NCBI GenBank assembly: GCA_019155185.1
Contig: CM032800.1
Span: 14,330,501-14,394,500 of the forward strand
Reading direction: 5' to 3'
DNA: 64,000 nt
Origin: Beaufortia kweichowensis
Taxonomy: Eukaryota; Chordata; Actinopteri; Cypriniformes; Gastromyzontidae
Below the pieces are notes generated by a model. It saw only the letters and a list, made by a program, of their open reading frames with translations. It was not told the DNA's origin and did no database searches. The translations under genes and the position numbers were made by a program. Numbering within the stretch: position 1 is the first letter of the stretch; each line of letters opens with the position of its first letter. Shown here in pieces: positions 47,601 through 60,480 of this stretch.

Positions 47601-48280
47601 AGGTTCACAAGATTTGCATCCCATGCAACACCGCAGTTTTGCATTAATGTAATTGTGGCCGAAGTGATGCTGCTGGATTTTTTCACGGCCGTTAAATGAC
47701 GACTGGGTGTCTAAAACAAACGTGATGGGCTAACCTGACTCATCAATCTGAGTGATGAAAAACGATAATCGAAAGATGCATTGAAGGTCTCATAATCCAT
47801 AATCGAACATGTTCATGGGTGCATGCTTGCAAACGCCAGCAGACCAAAATGTCATGCAATGGCCGGGAACTAGCTATTTCTAATACAAAAGATCTAAACG
47901 ATGTTAATGTGACATCGGGGAAAATCTATTGCATGATTTTAATGCAATAATTTTAAATCACTTGTCTGCCATGAGATGAGATGAGCTGCTGCTGCAGCTC
48001 TCTGGATGGACGGCACAAGAGGATAACGTTTAAATACCTGCCAGTGGTCTTTTGCATCTGACCCAGTTTACATGAAGTAACAAGCCGAATATGCCCCACT
48101 ACCTCCCCGCTCCCGTGCCCAAAGCCCCGGCACTGAACGGCCTGTGGCATCATCGCAGTAACGCGGTTTCTTAACCGCTTGACATGAATAAGGAGGGAAC
48201 GGGCAGGACCTTAAGAAAGCATCCATCCCCACTTGATGCAAGATCATATCCAGCAATCCATTTATTAGCTGTGTTTTGTG
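44662..48280. other. Non-coding DNA left of the CpG-rich block
   Basis: Open stretches of up to about 109 codons (for example 47323-47652) lack splice-supported context or recognisable domains and are treated as chance. Confidence 0.4.
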
Positions 48281-49110
48281 TTTTAAAAACCCACTGTACT
48301 CTTACCTCAGCTTGGTTTCCAGCTTCCCGGAGCAGCCATTACCAGTATTCCCCCTCTACTGTCCGAACCTCCGCCACACAGGTACCGGGGCGGACCGAAA
48401 AACCGGCAAAACGACCCCCCTCCCCCCGAACCGCCACCCCTTCGGACGGACGGGTTGCTACGATCGTCTCCCAAAAAAGGACGAACCGCACACGCTCTCT
48501 GTCGTCGCTTTACAATCCTTCTTCACCACATTTGTCTTTTTCTTCCACAGTCTTGAATAGTCTCAACAGGAGCGTCTTTAAACCCCCGGCGCGGCTAACC
48601 GCCAGTCCGATGAGCAGTACATGAAACCGTGACAGCCACCTCTCGGTACTCCGCAATATTCCGCCTTGGCGTGGTGTCTGTCCTCTCCTTTTTCTGAAAA
48701 AACGCGACGCGTTAAGTCGTAGCGGCGATGGTGGTGTGTGGGTCTCGGCAGCTAGCGCTCAGGCTAACCGCGTTCACATCGCCCAGCAGCGGCAGTATAG
48801 TAGCTGCTCTCTCGCGCCCGTGTTGCAGCAGCAGCAGCGATGTGTGAGAAGAACGATTAAATGAAAGAGATTGTGAAAAGAAAGAAAACAGATGAACTAA
48901 AAATCGGCGTTTCTCTGTCGCACCGCTACAATTCGCGATGTGCATTCGCCAGGGACCCCCCCTCACTGCCCGATAATCTCGGATCGGCTCCGCGGCTGCT
49001 TGTCGCTAAGAGAGGGTCTGCACGGTAAAGCGCGTTCCCGCAGCAAAGCGCGCTCCCTTCTCTCGCTCGTTTCAGTGTATGCAGTGTTCACAAAATGGCC
49101 GCCTAAACAA
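48280..49110 (-). promoter_or_regulatory. CpG-rich promoter candidate, probably dyrk1b first exon
   Basis: CpG dinucleotides are visibly dense compared with flanks. AAAATGGCCGCC at about 49092, a YY1-type word often found at start sites, lies at the right part. The nearest gene reading away from here is dyrk1b on the minus strand, whose 5' exon was not found elsewhere. A plus-strand transcript is possible, and alkbh8 reads towards this block from the right and ends about 1.5 kb short of it. Confidence 0.4.
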
Positions 49111-50527
49111 ACCTGACAACGGGCTGCACCCAGCGGCTGTTAGCGTGATTTGCCTCTGCATTTGCTTGTGTAGGGGGAAAAAATTATACTTTTACGGAAT
49201 GACGATAGAAAACTTATAATTGAGTGACTTTATGGCTTGTTGTAAGATATTATAAAAACATAGATCGCTTGAAGGCAAGACAAATGAACAATGTAGCGGA
49301 CTGGAGCTGTAAAGCATTTTTCTGAGCTAATCTACGACCATAAAATATAGTTATAGGAGACATTATTTGTAATAGATTATAGTTAAAATAAAACACTTTA
49401 CATCTTTAAAAGGTGTAGCTTTATATATTTAGAAATGGTAACTATGTTAATGCGATATTGTGACATTAAAGTACTTGGGGAAGTTTCCTTAATAAATCAA
49501 ACAGATTTGGGTATAGTGTTATTCATTTACTCCTTAATGCTACTTTTTTTTACTTCATTTTTACCCAATTGGCTGTATAGGCGATACACACGATGTTAAA
49601 AAAAGAAAAAAAAATCTAAATTAAGTCATATGGCTCATGCTTTCTATTGTATTGAGTCAATCCACAATAACATTTTGCATTGGTGTTTCAAAAAATAATC
49701 TGTCATTTCTTTGTTGCTTTTTAATCTTATAGATTAAATATACTATTTTCGGCTTCAAATTATCACCATATAGTATTAAGAGATTCGTGAAACTAAAGAG
49801 GTTATAGCGAATAAGAGCATCACTTCATTTTCAATATCTGTTGCACAGAGACGGTATATCGTGAGCGCGCACTGTGCTCAGTCATGATCATATGTTCACA
49901 TTTAACTCGTTGAGGGTCTCATGCAGTGGATGTGAAGCTCATTATATTTGCGACATGCTATTTGCGTATGTAACATATTTTATTACCATTACATAAATTC
50001 CCCTTAAGATTGACTGAATGTGTTGTGTGTCCGTAATAAAGAGAAGATCTAAATAGACCTAAATGGATGTTCACACTAAACATACCTCAAGGTGTTATTC
50101 TTGATAACCTTATATAGGCATTTAAGGTTTAACATTCAAACCAGTCTCTTTTTATTGCATGGATGTGGGCTTTACAATTTTAGAGAAGATCCGTTAAGCG
50201 CCTCTCACTTTATTTCAGATGCATAGATTTGTGAGAAACATGCAAGAGGCAAAAACGCATGTAAATTATATACATTAGATGTGCCGTCAGATCTACATAC
50301 ACTACCAATTAAAGATATGCAGGAAGTTCGTCATCAAATTCACTCAAGGTGAAAGTTCACAAAGCTACCTTTACCTCTGCTTTTAATTTTGATCCGACGC
50401 CATCTAGTGGTGTATAAAAACAGCACACAATAATGCATTTCACTGAACTATAAAAAATGATGACTGACAACACTTTACAAAGATGGGCAAATCTGAACAC
50501 TCCTTTACACCTTTATGATGCGTTTCT
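49111..50527. other. AT-rich intergenic DNA
   Basis: No coding signal or clear repeat between the CpG-rich block and the alkbh8 3' end. Confidence 0.45.
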
Positions 50528-50533
50528 TTTATT
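50528..50533 (-). terminator. alkbh8 polyadenylation signal
   Basis: AATAAA on the minus strand, about 90 bp after the stop codon at 50623. Confidence 0.5.
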
Positions 50534-50622
50534 AACTTCAACGGCATGGATGAAAATACATTTTACATAAACGTGCAATAAATGTAGTTTATATTTTAAT
50601 TAGATATAATGACTCATAAAAG

Positions 50623-53600
50623 TTATTTTTCCAGTGCAATATCATTATTTAAACATGTATCACATGTTTTCTCCAATTCCACACACCAGTTACCCTGATC
50701 ATGGTAGCTCCTGAGCACTTTTACACCTGTGTCACACAGTTTCTCCAGCTCACCCTGCTGGAACACATGATAATAACGGTGAAACACAGATCCCTGGCTT
50801 GTTTTCTCCACAGGGACCTCTGTACCAGCACGTGCTGCTTCTTTGATTTTGTCCTTATTACCTTTTAAGTGCCACGGCACCAGCAGATCTTGGGAAAGGA
50901 AAGCTGTGCGATTAGTATGGACATTTATTCTGGGTGACTTCACATCCCCAGCACTGTCCTCTGTGTTTGTAATGTCTGAATTCATTTCCCCCACATCCTC
51001 CTCTCGGTTAGAGTTATTTTCTTCTGTTCTCATCTTGCAAGATGTAGGTACAACATTATCTTCATACTTCTTTTCTTTTAGATATTTCGATTTCTGACTG
51101 TTGTATTCTTGCTCCATAGCCCAAACATAGATCAGAGCTCTTCCTCCCACCTTTAATAGCCGGACCATCTCTCTAACAGCAGACTGTCTTCTCTCCTGAA
51201 AACATGAAGCAAACATTAATGCTGCAACTGAATACGTTTCATGTGTGATTCTTGCCAATAATTGTTCTTATTCCACCTGTGTAGAGAAATGGTGAATGAC
51301 CGCGATAGAGATGCAGGCGTCACAGCTGCCGCTGCGCAGAGGAACAGACAGAGCATCCGACACAAATGCCTCATAACCTCGCTCAATGCAGATCTGTACC
51401 AGATTAGCACTACGGTCACAACCCACCTACATATAGAGAGATGAAAGAAATGTCTTATCTATTCTATAGGGAAACTTTAGTAACTGATAACCTTGTGAGG
51501 CTTCACTTGACGACAGACAAATCTGTAACCTCCTGGAAAAGTCTGTTGCGACGCATTGTGTGATTATTGGACTCACCGACATCACCTCCGGGTTGATCCC
51601 CAGGTATTTGCCATTGCCGCATCCAATATCCACCAGAACAGCACCAGGTGGCAGAGACAGCAGAAAGTCTCGCACCCGGGGCCACGGTGAATGTCGTGTG
51701 CTGCTGAAGTGCGAAGAAATTTCTTCGTAGACCTGGTGAACGTACTGTGCCTCCAAACGGCACGCATCAGCTTTAACAACAGGCATTGTGGGAGGGGAGG
51801 GCGGCTGCTGGCTATCACATACAGATGGATATGCTACAGCAGCAAACAGATAAAAGTTTTTGACATAATTCGTGGGATTTCAGAGAATTAAACATAAAAC
51901 ATAATTTTTTTGTGTTCATTAATGAGGAATATGGATGTGACAATTCTAATAACAACACTTAACCTGACTATGAAAATTACGCATAAACAAAAACAAAAGC
52001 TTTAAAGACTGGGGTATTTAAACAACCAAATATTGATCAGTATGTATCAGTATGATGAAAACCTTTGGTAAAAACCTGCTATTTTTTCATTGTAAGACTG
52101 ACATTTGCATGAAATTACGTCCATTCCTAGATCTTTGTCGATGGCATGTGTATATTATTTCTTCTGGTCTTAAAAAGTTTCTCTCATAAAAGTGAGATGA
52201 AGTAAACGGGCTCACCACAGTTACACGGTGTATGTCGAATTTTGCGAAACGTTAGTGACGTCCTGGTATCACGGCGACTCAAGGTCAAATTACTCAAATC
52301 AGAAGTCATGACCCCTGACCCTCCATCCTCTGATACCGGGACCACATCAAACTTTCGAGGTGTTATGCTAATAGAAAACATATGCAAGTCATTTAATCTC
52401 TTCAAATGTGACAACATTTAGTAGAATATAAATTATATCAAAATTTTAGGATGATTTAAGATTTGATTTATATCTCACCCGTGGGTCCACAGATAACGGC
52501 TCTCTCCTTTCATCACCAGTAAACTGCGTTCTGGCAGTACCACAGACACAGAGCGGCCATCACGATGTTTAAAGTCCATTACTGTCTAAAAGAATGTGGA
52601 GAGGTGACATAAGATAAGATGTTGAACACATGTTTATTTTTATTTACAGTCTTAATTCATTGTTTTGACAAAGGAAAATGATAATCAATATATGCTGTAT
52701 TATAAGCCAATCAATAATGCATACAGGTCTCCTGTGGCAAAACACAACACTGATATTTATCAGACTGACCCAATGAGGATGCGAAATCTTCTTATTGAAC
52801 AAAAGAAAGGTCAAGACAGAAAAATGTGCGAGAGCACAGGAAACATTTTACATTTTAGTGCTTTACTTATTCATACTGTACCTTTGCTCCAAGACTCAAT
52901 GACAGGATAGTGTCCTCAAATGCAGAGTGAGTGTCCACATGCGGTGGAATTCCTGTAACAAGCGATAACATTTACATCTAGAAACAGACATAAATCTCAT
53001 TTCAGCTTGGTAAATACATTATGCACTACCTTGTCCACCCTGGTATTGGTTTACAGTGAGCTGGTCTGGGAGGACACTAATGTGGCCATCAGCCAAACAT
53101 CTTCGTAGTACAGCATTACATTCCACAGGCAGGCCTGAAATTACATATCTATTAAATTGTTTTAGATTATAGCGATTTTGTATTGTATATTGCATAAACA
53201 ACCACAACAGTTTCTCTAAAATAAGTGGGAGCGGTTGTAGTACTTGAGACCGCTCTTGGATTTGTCTGCATTGGTATCGCTGGTGTACTTTTAACATCCT
53301 TAATTGGATGTAAACCTTTCTGCTTATTTTGCAGACAATTTCTAATTTATTTGATTCTTCTTACTGTTGTGCCGCTTCAGAGATGGATCGTGTCAAAATG
53401 TCATTCAACATTCAATATACAATTGCAAAGAAGTACTTGTATGAGATATTTTGTGTGAGTTTGAGATGTAGTGTTTTATATTGTAGCATTTGATACAATT
53501 AAGCAATATCACAAAAGCCAGAAAGCTTTTTCATGAATATGAGCACAATCACACAAAACGTGTTCATAAACAAAATAATAAATAAACAATGAATAAGTTC

Positions 53601-55361
53601 ATTTCAGCTCCTTAGTGTTTGTATTTGTTTGCTCATAGAGACAAAAGAAAGGTTCCTACACAAGTTTACCTTGTTTTATTAATATTTTATTATGACTTAG
53701 AGTTATGTGGGGTCTTTCCCATGAATTTGTGGTCTTGGTTTAGGTGGTCTTGACTAGTGGTTCTTACTAATGCAAGTATGACTATTCCAAGTCATCAAGT
53801 ATGAATATTTTATGCTAAGGCCATGGATGACACCTCAAAATTGTACATATAAACTAAATCTGCTTGACTGTGATAAAATTGAAAAACAATTCTTTAGAAA
53901 ATGTAAAGATCCACTTTATTTTTAACCACACTAAACAAAATAATCCTTTTTAACTCAAACACTCATGCAAATGTGTAAACTTACCCCCCGGTAATGGCTT
54001 GTCCTTGTCAATGTTATTATTATCATATCGGAACTCATACCCATAATGCTTTACTCTTCTGTGTTTCAAAGCTTTCTGCACTAAAATAAAAATAAAAAAT
54101 CGGAAAAAGCATCTGAATCTTACCAATATATATGTTAATAGGGATGCTTTCAACAAAATATTGTTTAGAGTAATACCTCTGAATACCAAATATCTCTAAC
54201 CTGTGACATCATCAGCATGTGATGTCCAATCAACAGCCTTCAGCAATTGTTGCTCCTCTTCTAGAGACACAAAATCCTCCAACACGAATAGACCAGGGGG
54301 CAAAGCACAAGACACAGGCTTGTCACTGTCCACTGACAAAATGGGAAATGTTAGACACTTTAGTCTAAATTGCTATCCTATAGCAATAAAAAATGATCTG
54401 TACAACATACCTTCCTCGACATAGCTGAAATAGAGTGTAACACTATGATCTTGACACAGCAGCGACCATCCATTGAGAAGTGTGTAAGCGTTCTGGCTTG
54501 CTTCAGTTGATGTATATGTCACAAATGCATACGGTTTAGTAGGGGGTGTGAGGAGCGACTCAACAGAACCGCCCTCTTTAAGCACCTCCAACAGTGACTC
54601 TCTGCTCACTCCATTTCCCAAACCTCCATTAGACACCACCAGATGCTGCAACAGATATATAATAGACATTCATGAGCTTGAACATTACTAACTACCTTGT
54701 TGAGGCATTCATGCATAGCCACAAACCTAATATTTTAAATCATTTGGTTCAGTAAGAACAAAGGGTCAGTTTATAACTTAAAGTTGCCATTGGATGGTAC
54801 CATAACTTAAAGTCTGCTTCTGTATTTTACAATGATGATTTATGACTAAGCTTTTATTGTCAGTTAGGAAATTAAAAGTGGGTTTCTGTCACTCGTAGCA
54901 AACAACTTACATGTGGTCACACAACAAAATCTCACGTTCTTGTTTATTATCTTGCCACAGTGTGTCAGCACTGTTAACATTTTGCATTTGAGGATGTTAA
55001 TGTATATTACTGACAAAATATGTTTTGAGAGTTGCCGATACGAGCAGAATTTGCAGCATCTGTAAATGTTCTTAGAAAACCTTATTACTAAAGTATATTA
55101 TAAATACATGCCCATTAGACTGAACAATGAAATGACGCTGAAAACTTAACAGCAGTCCATTTAAACTCTGATGTTAGTCACTGAATCTCTGCGTTATGCT
55201 ACATTTAATATACGCTTAGCAGGTACCTTTGTAGGATGCAACACTGTATTTATGCCCTCGTGTTTTAGTAATGTGTGACTGGCTTTAATCTGCCTACGAA
55301 GCAATTTTTTCTCCTCTTTAGTTTTTCTAACAGTTCTTGTGTTGTCCATGCTGCTCTCCAT
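50623..55361 (-). CDS. alkbh8: Alkylated DNA repair protein alkB homologue 8 (tRNA wobble-uridine methyltransferase/hydroxylase)
   Basis: Makes and hydroxylates 5-methoxycarbonylmethyl-uridine at the tRNA wobble base, needed for selenocysteine decoding. Eleven exons: 55227-55361, 54411-54645, 54201-54332, 53985-54080, 53030-53134, 52882-52952, 52479-52585, 52216-52367, 51577-51833, 51277-51426, 50623-51195; 670 residues, near the human 664. Order: RRM about 46-125 (NGGLGNGVSR), AlkB dioxygenase with iron ligands His 239-x-Asp 241 (PPHVD) and His 293 (LWTHG), 2-oxoglutarate-binding RTSLTFR (329-335), a CNC pair (342/344), then the methyltransferase with SAM motif DIGCGNGK (413-420), CDACISIAVIHHF and the C-terminal PVFHRYYHVF-like block. 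The intron acceptor before 51833 restores YPSVCDSQ, which matches human YPLVCDSQ. The start at 55361 is preferred; an ATG 12 bp downstream is an alternative. All key residues are present. Confidence 0.96.
51930..52130 (+). repeat. Dispersed repeat, third copy, in an alkbh8 intron
   Basis: Same orientation and block order as the copy at 8763 (AATATGGATGTGACAATTCT, then CAGTATGATGAAAACCTTTG). Confidence 0.65.
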
Positions 55362-56550
55362 TGTGCAACCGCTTATTTGGTCCGTGCGCAAAAACAACAA
55401 CATTGGTTCCTAGATCTTTTTTACCATTCTATTGCATTTTGATTTAGGTTTAAATTACATTTACATTTATGCATTTGGCAAACGCTTTTATCCAATGCGA
55501 CTTGCAGTGGATTATGCTATACATTTGTTTCTATTCAGAGTTTACATAAACAAAATATCCCAAAGAGAACCAGGAATTATGATGCAGGGTTTGTTAACGT
55601 CATGTATTTGATGATTGGGGCAATGGTCTGAAAGTGCACGGAAACTTGTTGTCTGTTCAATTATGTCATGATGATCTCCTCTTTAAAAGGCACAGTATGG
55701 AGATTTTGCCGCTAGAGGTCGCTCATTCAAAACAAACAACACAGAAGTGTAGCGTCATAGCGCTGTGCAGGAGCGTGGAATGCTGGGAGTTGTTGTTTTT
55801 TCCTCCACTGCTGTTGAAAGTCCAAACTCACAAATGGATGAGATAATGAAATAAAGTTGTATATCTGCTATGTTTAATCGTTACGCAAGTAAAATAAATA
55901 TATAAGACTGCTGGTGGTTTTGGGATATTTTAATGCAAAAAAGGTTATACGTTTTTTTTACTGGAAACCGAGGGTAACGCGGATATGACGTCATTGACAG
56001 GCGACTATCGAACCGTGCCTGTGTCCTCGGTTAAAATCACGATTCTCACAATTTACAAATATTTGGAAACATTTGATATTGCAAGTACTGGATTGAACAA
56101 AATATAGAACACTTGCCTGGTGTTTTTTAGATAGTTTTTCAAAAAATCCAACATATTGTCCCTTTAACTGAAGGTTGACTCAATTATTATCAAGTTTAAA
56201 TGTAGTTTTCTCACCCCTCAGTATGTGTGCACAACTAGGCTGTCAGCACAGATGTTCTTGAAACTACTGTACCAATTTAAAAAATACTCCATAATTACAA
56301 AATGACCAGCCCTGAATGATGTGGCAAGAAAAAAAGTAACATTTGTAAATGTTTCCAAAAAACTTTCACGCCAGTCAAGTGATTTAAAATGTTTTACTAA
56401 AAAACATTTAAACAAAACGGCAACAATTAACGTAAATATTTGCAAATTTTGTGTAGTCTGACAATATTCATTCTTCAAAACGTTTTGTCTGATGAACACA
56501 TGGACAAGCCACAAATTATAACTCTTTCTTTACTGTAACCACTACCAAAT
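55362..56550. other. alkbh8 upstream and fbl downstream DNA
   Basis: Contains a reverse SINE tail at 55449-55512 (ATTTATGCATTTGGCAAACG and TTTTATCCAATGCGACTT). The 55680-55800 stretch is CpG-containing and may be promoter-related or another repeat. No coding signal. Confidence 0.45.
55449..55512 (-). repeat. SINE 3'-tail fragment
   Basis: Reverse complement of the GTCGCTTTGGATAAAAGCG tail of the SINE at 27729, with a few changes. Confidence 0.65.
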
Positions 56551-56556
56551 TTTATT
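56551..56556 (-). terminator. Candidate fbl polyadenylation signal
   Basis: AATAAA on the minus strand, about 390 bp after the fbl stop codon. Confidence 0.4.
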
Positions 56557-56944
56557 ATTTTACTGAATATCTAGTTGCTAGTAAACATTTTACATATTTC
56601 AGGATTCTTATAGTTTAAAGTTGCTCAATGTTTAGAAAACTGTTGCAATTATATGTATAACACATCTAGAATTCAGTTGTTACAAGCCAAAAATAATATA
56701 GCCCTCTCAGTACAATATATTGACAGAGGATTAACACAAAAACAAAAAAGCTGGCAGCAGAATTGCTCTTCATAATGTCTCTTGTATCGATCAGATACAG
56801 TGGGGTCTTTTCAGCAGAAACAGTTGAATGGTTCATTTATACAAGAGTCTGTGATGTTGCATCTGCAAACTATGAGGCCATCTAGTGGCAGAAGCAATAA
56901 CAGAAGAGGATGTGAATAATGATGGATGATTTCACCACAACACC

Positions 56945-59900
56945 TCATTTCTTCTGTTTAGGGGGTGGTCTGAAACAAAATTAAAGAGATTTTATTTTTT
57001 GGCATTTTTAAAAATGTCAAAAGCTATTTCAGTAAACATTTCACAAAATAATTACATAACACTTTGTGTGTAGCAGGGATATGGCCTAAAGCTTTTAAAA
57101 ACATAACAGCAACCTTCAATGAATGCAAGCAAAAAATTGTCTAATTGGCGACATATCTAATGTTTAACTATTGTGTTATATAAACTACTCTAAAGATTTA
57201 TGCATGAGCTGAAGATCTTAAACATATAAAGACTCACCTGTAGATTCCTACAACAACCGCATGATCTCTCTCGTATGGCTCAAGTGTCAACTGCTCCTGG
57301 GGCTTCATGTTCTCAGAGCTCATCTTTTTCACCTCTGATGCAAACACTGCCTCTGGAGCAGCTGTGGAATCAATGCAGTTTGCCTAAAGAAACAAATTAC
57401 AGAAAAAGTGTTATAGAATTATAAAAACATGACAGAATTCTAAGATCTTGCAATGTTTAAACAAGGTTTGTCAAGTAATCTTACTTTGATGGAAATGACA
57501 AAATGTCCTCCATTTTTCAGGAAGTTGTGGGCATTGAGAGCAACGATTCTTGTTTGGTCAGGCTGAGCAACATCAGCAAAGATGACATCCACCATACCTT
57601 GAAGAAGAGAATTGATTTAAAATCCAACCTGAAGCAGCGTTCAATCTTAATCATAAACACGATCAAATCAAATGAACTTACCAACAAGCATGCGATACTT
57701 GTGCGGGTGTCGTGCATCTTCGATAATGGGAATAATGTTGGTTCTCTTTTTGGCCACATTCAGCAAGTCTCTGCCTGATCTGTGAGAAAACTCTACAGCA
57801 TACACCAATCCCTCCTATAGAAAAACACAAGCTGTCAGGACACAGTATTTCCACCAAATACTACCTAGTATTATCATATGGTAAAAACATATGCAATAAC
57901 TTGCTTGATGCAATTTGCAATGCAAAAATGCGTTGGGTTTGTAAATTCAACTCAACATCTATTAAAAACTGTAAATTGCAGTTGGTCTATATCAAAACAA
58001 ATCTGACAATTTTATTGTAAACCATCTCAATATTTTACTAATTTCGATATAAAATGTGTAGCCCTAATACCTTTCAATCAAACAATCTAATACCTGCAAA
58101 TTTGATTTTATGCATTACATGATTTAATAAAAAATGTTGTTAAAAGTGCTCAAACTGTAAATTGCCTCTTATCAATACAAATGGTCTATTTTAATGCTTT
58201 ACATTCATTTTAAGTAATCCAAAACATAAAAATTAACAATATAGCCAAGAACACTTACTGGTCCAACGATGTCAGAAACGTGAGATACAGTAGTTCCTGA
58301 TGCGGCTCCTAGGTACATGACCTTTGTCCCTGGCTTGATGTGAATCTGATCTATACCTCCTAAAATGGCTGCAGCCAGCTTCGACCGGAAAGGATTCCAC
58401 GCTCTATACTCGATCTTTTTGTCCCCATCCTTATTTTAAAAAAAAAACATAAATGTAATTTTTTGTAAGAAGTGTAATTTTTACTCTGGTAATAGTACCA
58501 TCATTATAAGCTCACCTCAACACTCATTCTCTTCTCTCCATACACAGACTCTCCAAACACCATGTTCTTGGTAACCAGAGCATCCTCCTTACCACGGCAG
58601 ATAAACACTCCTGTGATTTTCAAATGAAATGCGATTTAGTAACAGCCAATGTAAAATCCGAACTGTAATAACTAATCATTTTTTAATGAACTCACCTTCA
58701 TGTCTATGGGGCTCTATAGTCACGCTTTTGCCCCCGCCAAACCCACCACCTCTTCCTCCACGACCCCTCGGTGTGCCACGGCCACCACCTCGTCCACGGA
58801 ACCCACCTTCACCGCCAGGAGACCTGAACCCTCCACCTTTACCAAACAGCAGACATGCGCGTTTTAACGACATCCAGTGTTGTTTGGATTCTTTTTACAC
58901 GTTTTAGAGTAGTACTAAACTCATCAAAACCATGAAATAACACAATTGTAACTGTGGGAATTACGTTGTGACTGCACAACTGAATGAATTTCTATCCATG
59001 CTGGACTCTTATTCACTGTTTTATATTCATTATTTGAGTCAATAAATCGATAAAAAATATATAGTTTGTTAATTAAATTAGTATGTTGGCAAAATTATAT
59101 TTTTGTCTACAAAAGCAATTCAAACATTGAAATGTACACATTGGGATTTGTCAGTCGTGTCTAGACTTTTAATTGGTTCTGTATATGTGTCATTATTTGT
59201 TAAACACTTTGGATGAGATCTAGGCTAGAAAATGACAGTAAATGCATTTATAACAAACAGAATGTCCATACCTATTTACAGTTTGGTATTAAAACTAAAA
59301 ATGTTTGCTTACCACCACCTCTACCTCCTCTAAACCCTCCTCTTCCACCCCTGTCTCCTCCTCCTCCTCTGCCTCGTCCACCAAACCCTCCACCGCCTCG
59401 TCCACCAAAACCTCCTCCACCACCTCGTCCACCAAAACCTCCTCCACCAAAGCCTCCTCTTCCTCCACCACCTCTTGGGCTGAATCCTGCCAGAAACAAA
59501 CAAACATTAGAACTCTTTAAATGGAAAACAGCAAACACCATTTTACATCATCACCCGCGGTATTAAAATTACACATCACACACTTCAACTAAAGCAAACG
59601 GTTTAAATGCCGTCAACAGCTGGAGTCAACAACCACCAATACTAATCAACACACACACTATTGGGTTTAATCGCAAAGTTGTCTCGGTTTGTGTATCACG
59701 TTGTCGACGTTAACGTCACATAGTTGAACAGGCGAGACCATTTTAAAACCCATGTGGCCCCCAACGGTGTATGTAAACTTGACATCAAAAGTATCGTTTA
59801 AAACGACGAGGCATACACAGATATAAAGTGGCTGTTTTATTTATTTTATTGATAAATATGATTTTGTAAATTAACCAGTCACGTTGTAGTCCTACACATG

Positions 59901-60245
59901 AATGGTCTTTCTCGTCGAAAGCCATGTGGGATCTTCAGACCCGCGTGCGCATGTGCTCAGCTGCACCCGCATGCTATTCAACAAGCAAACTATATTATTA
60001 GGTAAACGTGTAACTTTTTAAAAAATCCAAACCACACGAAAATGCGAATGAAAACAATAAGACCGATGGCAAAATTGGATTAACATGTGAGAGAAAGCGC
60101 ATTATTATTGTAAACTTGATGCTCGTGGCTAATTGTCCGGCATGTTTGCATGCGCAGCTACATTTACAAACATGAATGTTTTAAAACTCGACGCTAGATA
60201 CAAGCTTAAATACTGAAAGAATGCAAGTCACTTACCTGGTTTCAT
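56945..60245 (-). CDS. fbl: Fibrillarin, rRNA 2'-O-methyltransferase of box C/D snoRNPs
   Basis: Nucleolar enzyme that 2'-O-methylates pre-rRNA guided by box C/D snoRNAs and also methylates histone H2A glutamine. Nine exons: 60236-60245, 59313-59486, 58696-58836, 58516-58610, 58259-58429, 57682-57814, 57485-57597, 57238-57383, 56945-56969; 335 residues, human 321. The first exon holds only 10 coding bases (MKP and one base), as expected from the family start MKPGFSPRGG. Exons 2-3 encode a Gly/Arg-rich GAR domain with FGGRGGG-type repeats. The methyltransferase fold follows: IEYRAWNPFRSKLAA, SAM loop YLGAASGTTVSHV, DVIFADVAQPDQ, FVISIKANC and YERDHAVVVG, giving the K-D-K-H catalytic set. It ends PPPKQKK. 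Head-to-tail with alkbh8; DYRK1B and FBL are also close in human. Confidence 0.97.
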
Positions 60246-60480
60246 TTTAACTTGTTTTATGTGGCAAAAACAGTCTTTAATATTCAACCACCCCGGCTGA
60301 TAAAGTTCCGCCGCTTTTCTTCTGCTCTCGCGCAACAGCAATGAGATCAGGTGGCCACATGTGCGTCAAACGTGCTTTCCCATAATGCACTTGCGGAAAA
60401 CGTGTCTCTTGCGTGCTTTACCGGCATCTAGCGGGGAGTGTGTGCAACTACAATCCCAAAGCATCGATCAATGCTGCGTT
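60246..60480 (-). promoter_or_regulatory. fbl 5' UTR and promoter region
   Basis: CpG-containing sequence directly upstream of the ATG at 60245. The only unplaced 5' sequence is short because exon 1 itself carries the start codon. No TATA box is obvious, as expected for a housekeeping gene. Confidence 0.45.

Noticed and set aside
47323..47652. 109-codon plus-strand open frame
   Set aside because: No recognisable domain, no clear splice partners; length is within chance for 64 kb.
48184..48624. 146-codon plus-strand open frame over the CpG-rich block
   Set aside because: GC-rich promoter-like DNA has few stops by chance; no domain or family resemblance.
51582..51818. Alternative alkbh8 exon start at the CCAGCAGCC acceptor-like site near 51815
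   Set aside because: It breaks the reading frame; the acceptor before 51833 keeps phase and restores the conserved YPSVCDSQ segment.
59213..59566. Proline-rich plus-strand frame
   Set aside because: Antisense shadow of the glycine/arginine-rich exon of fibrillarin.
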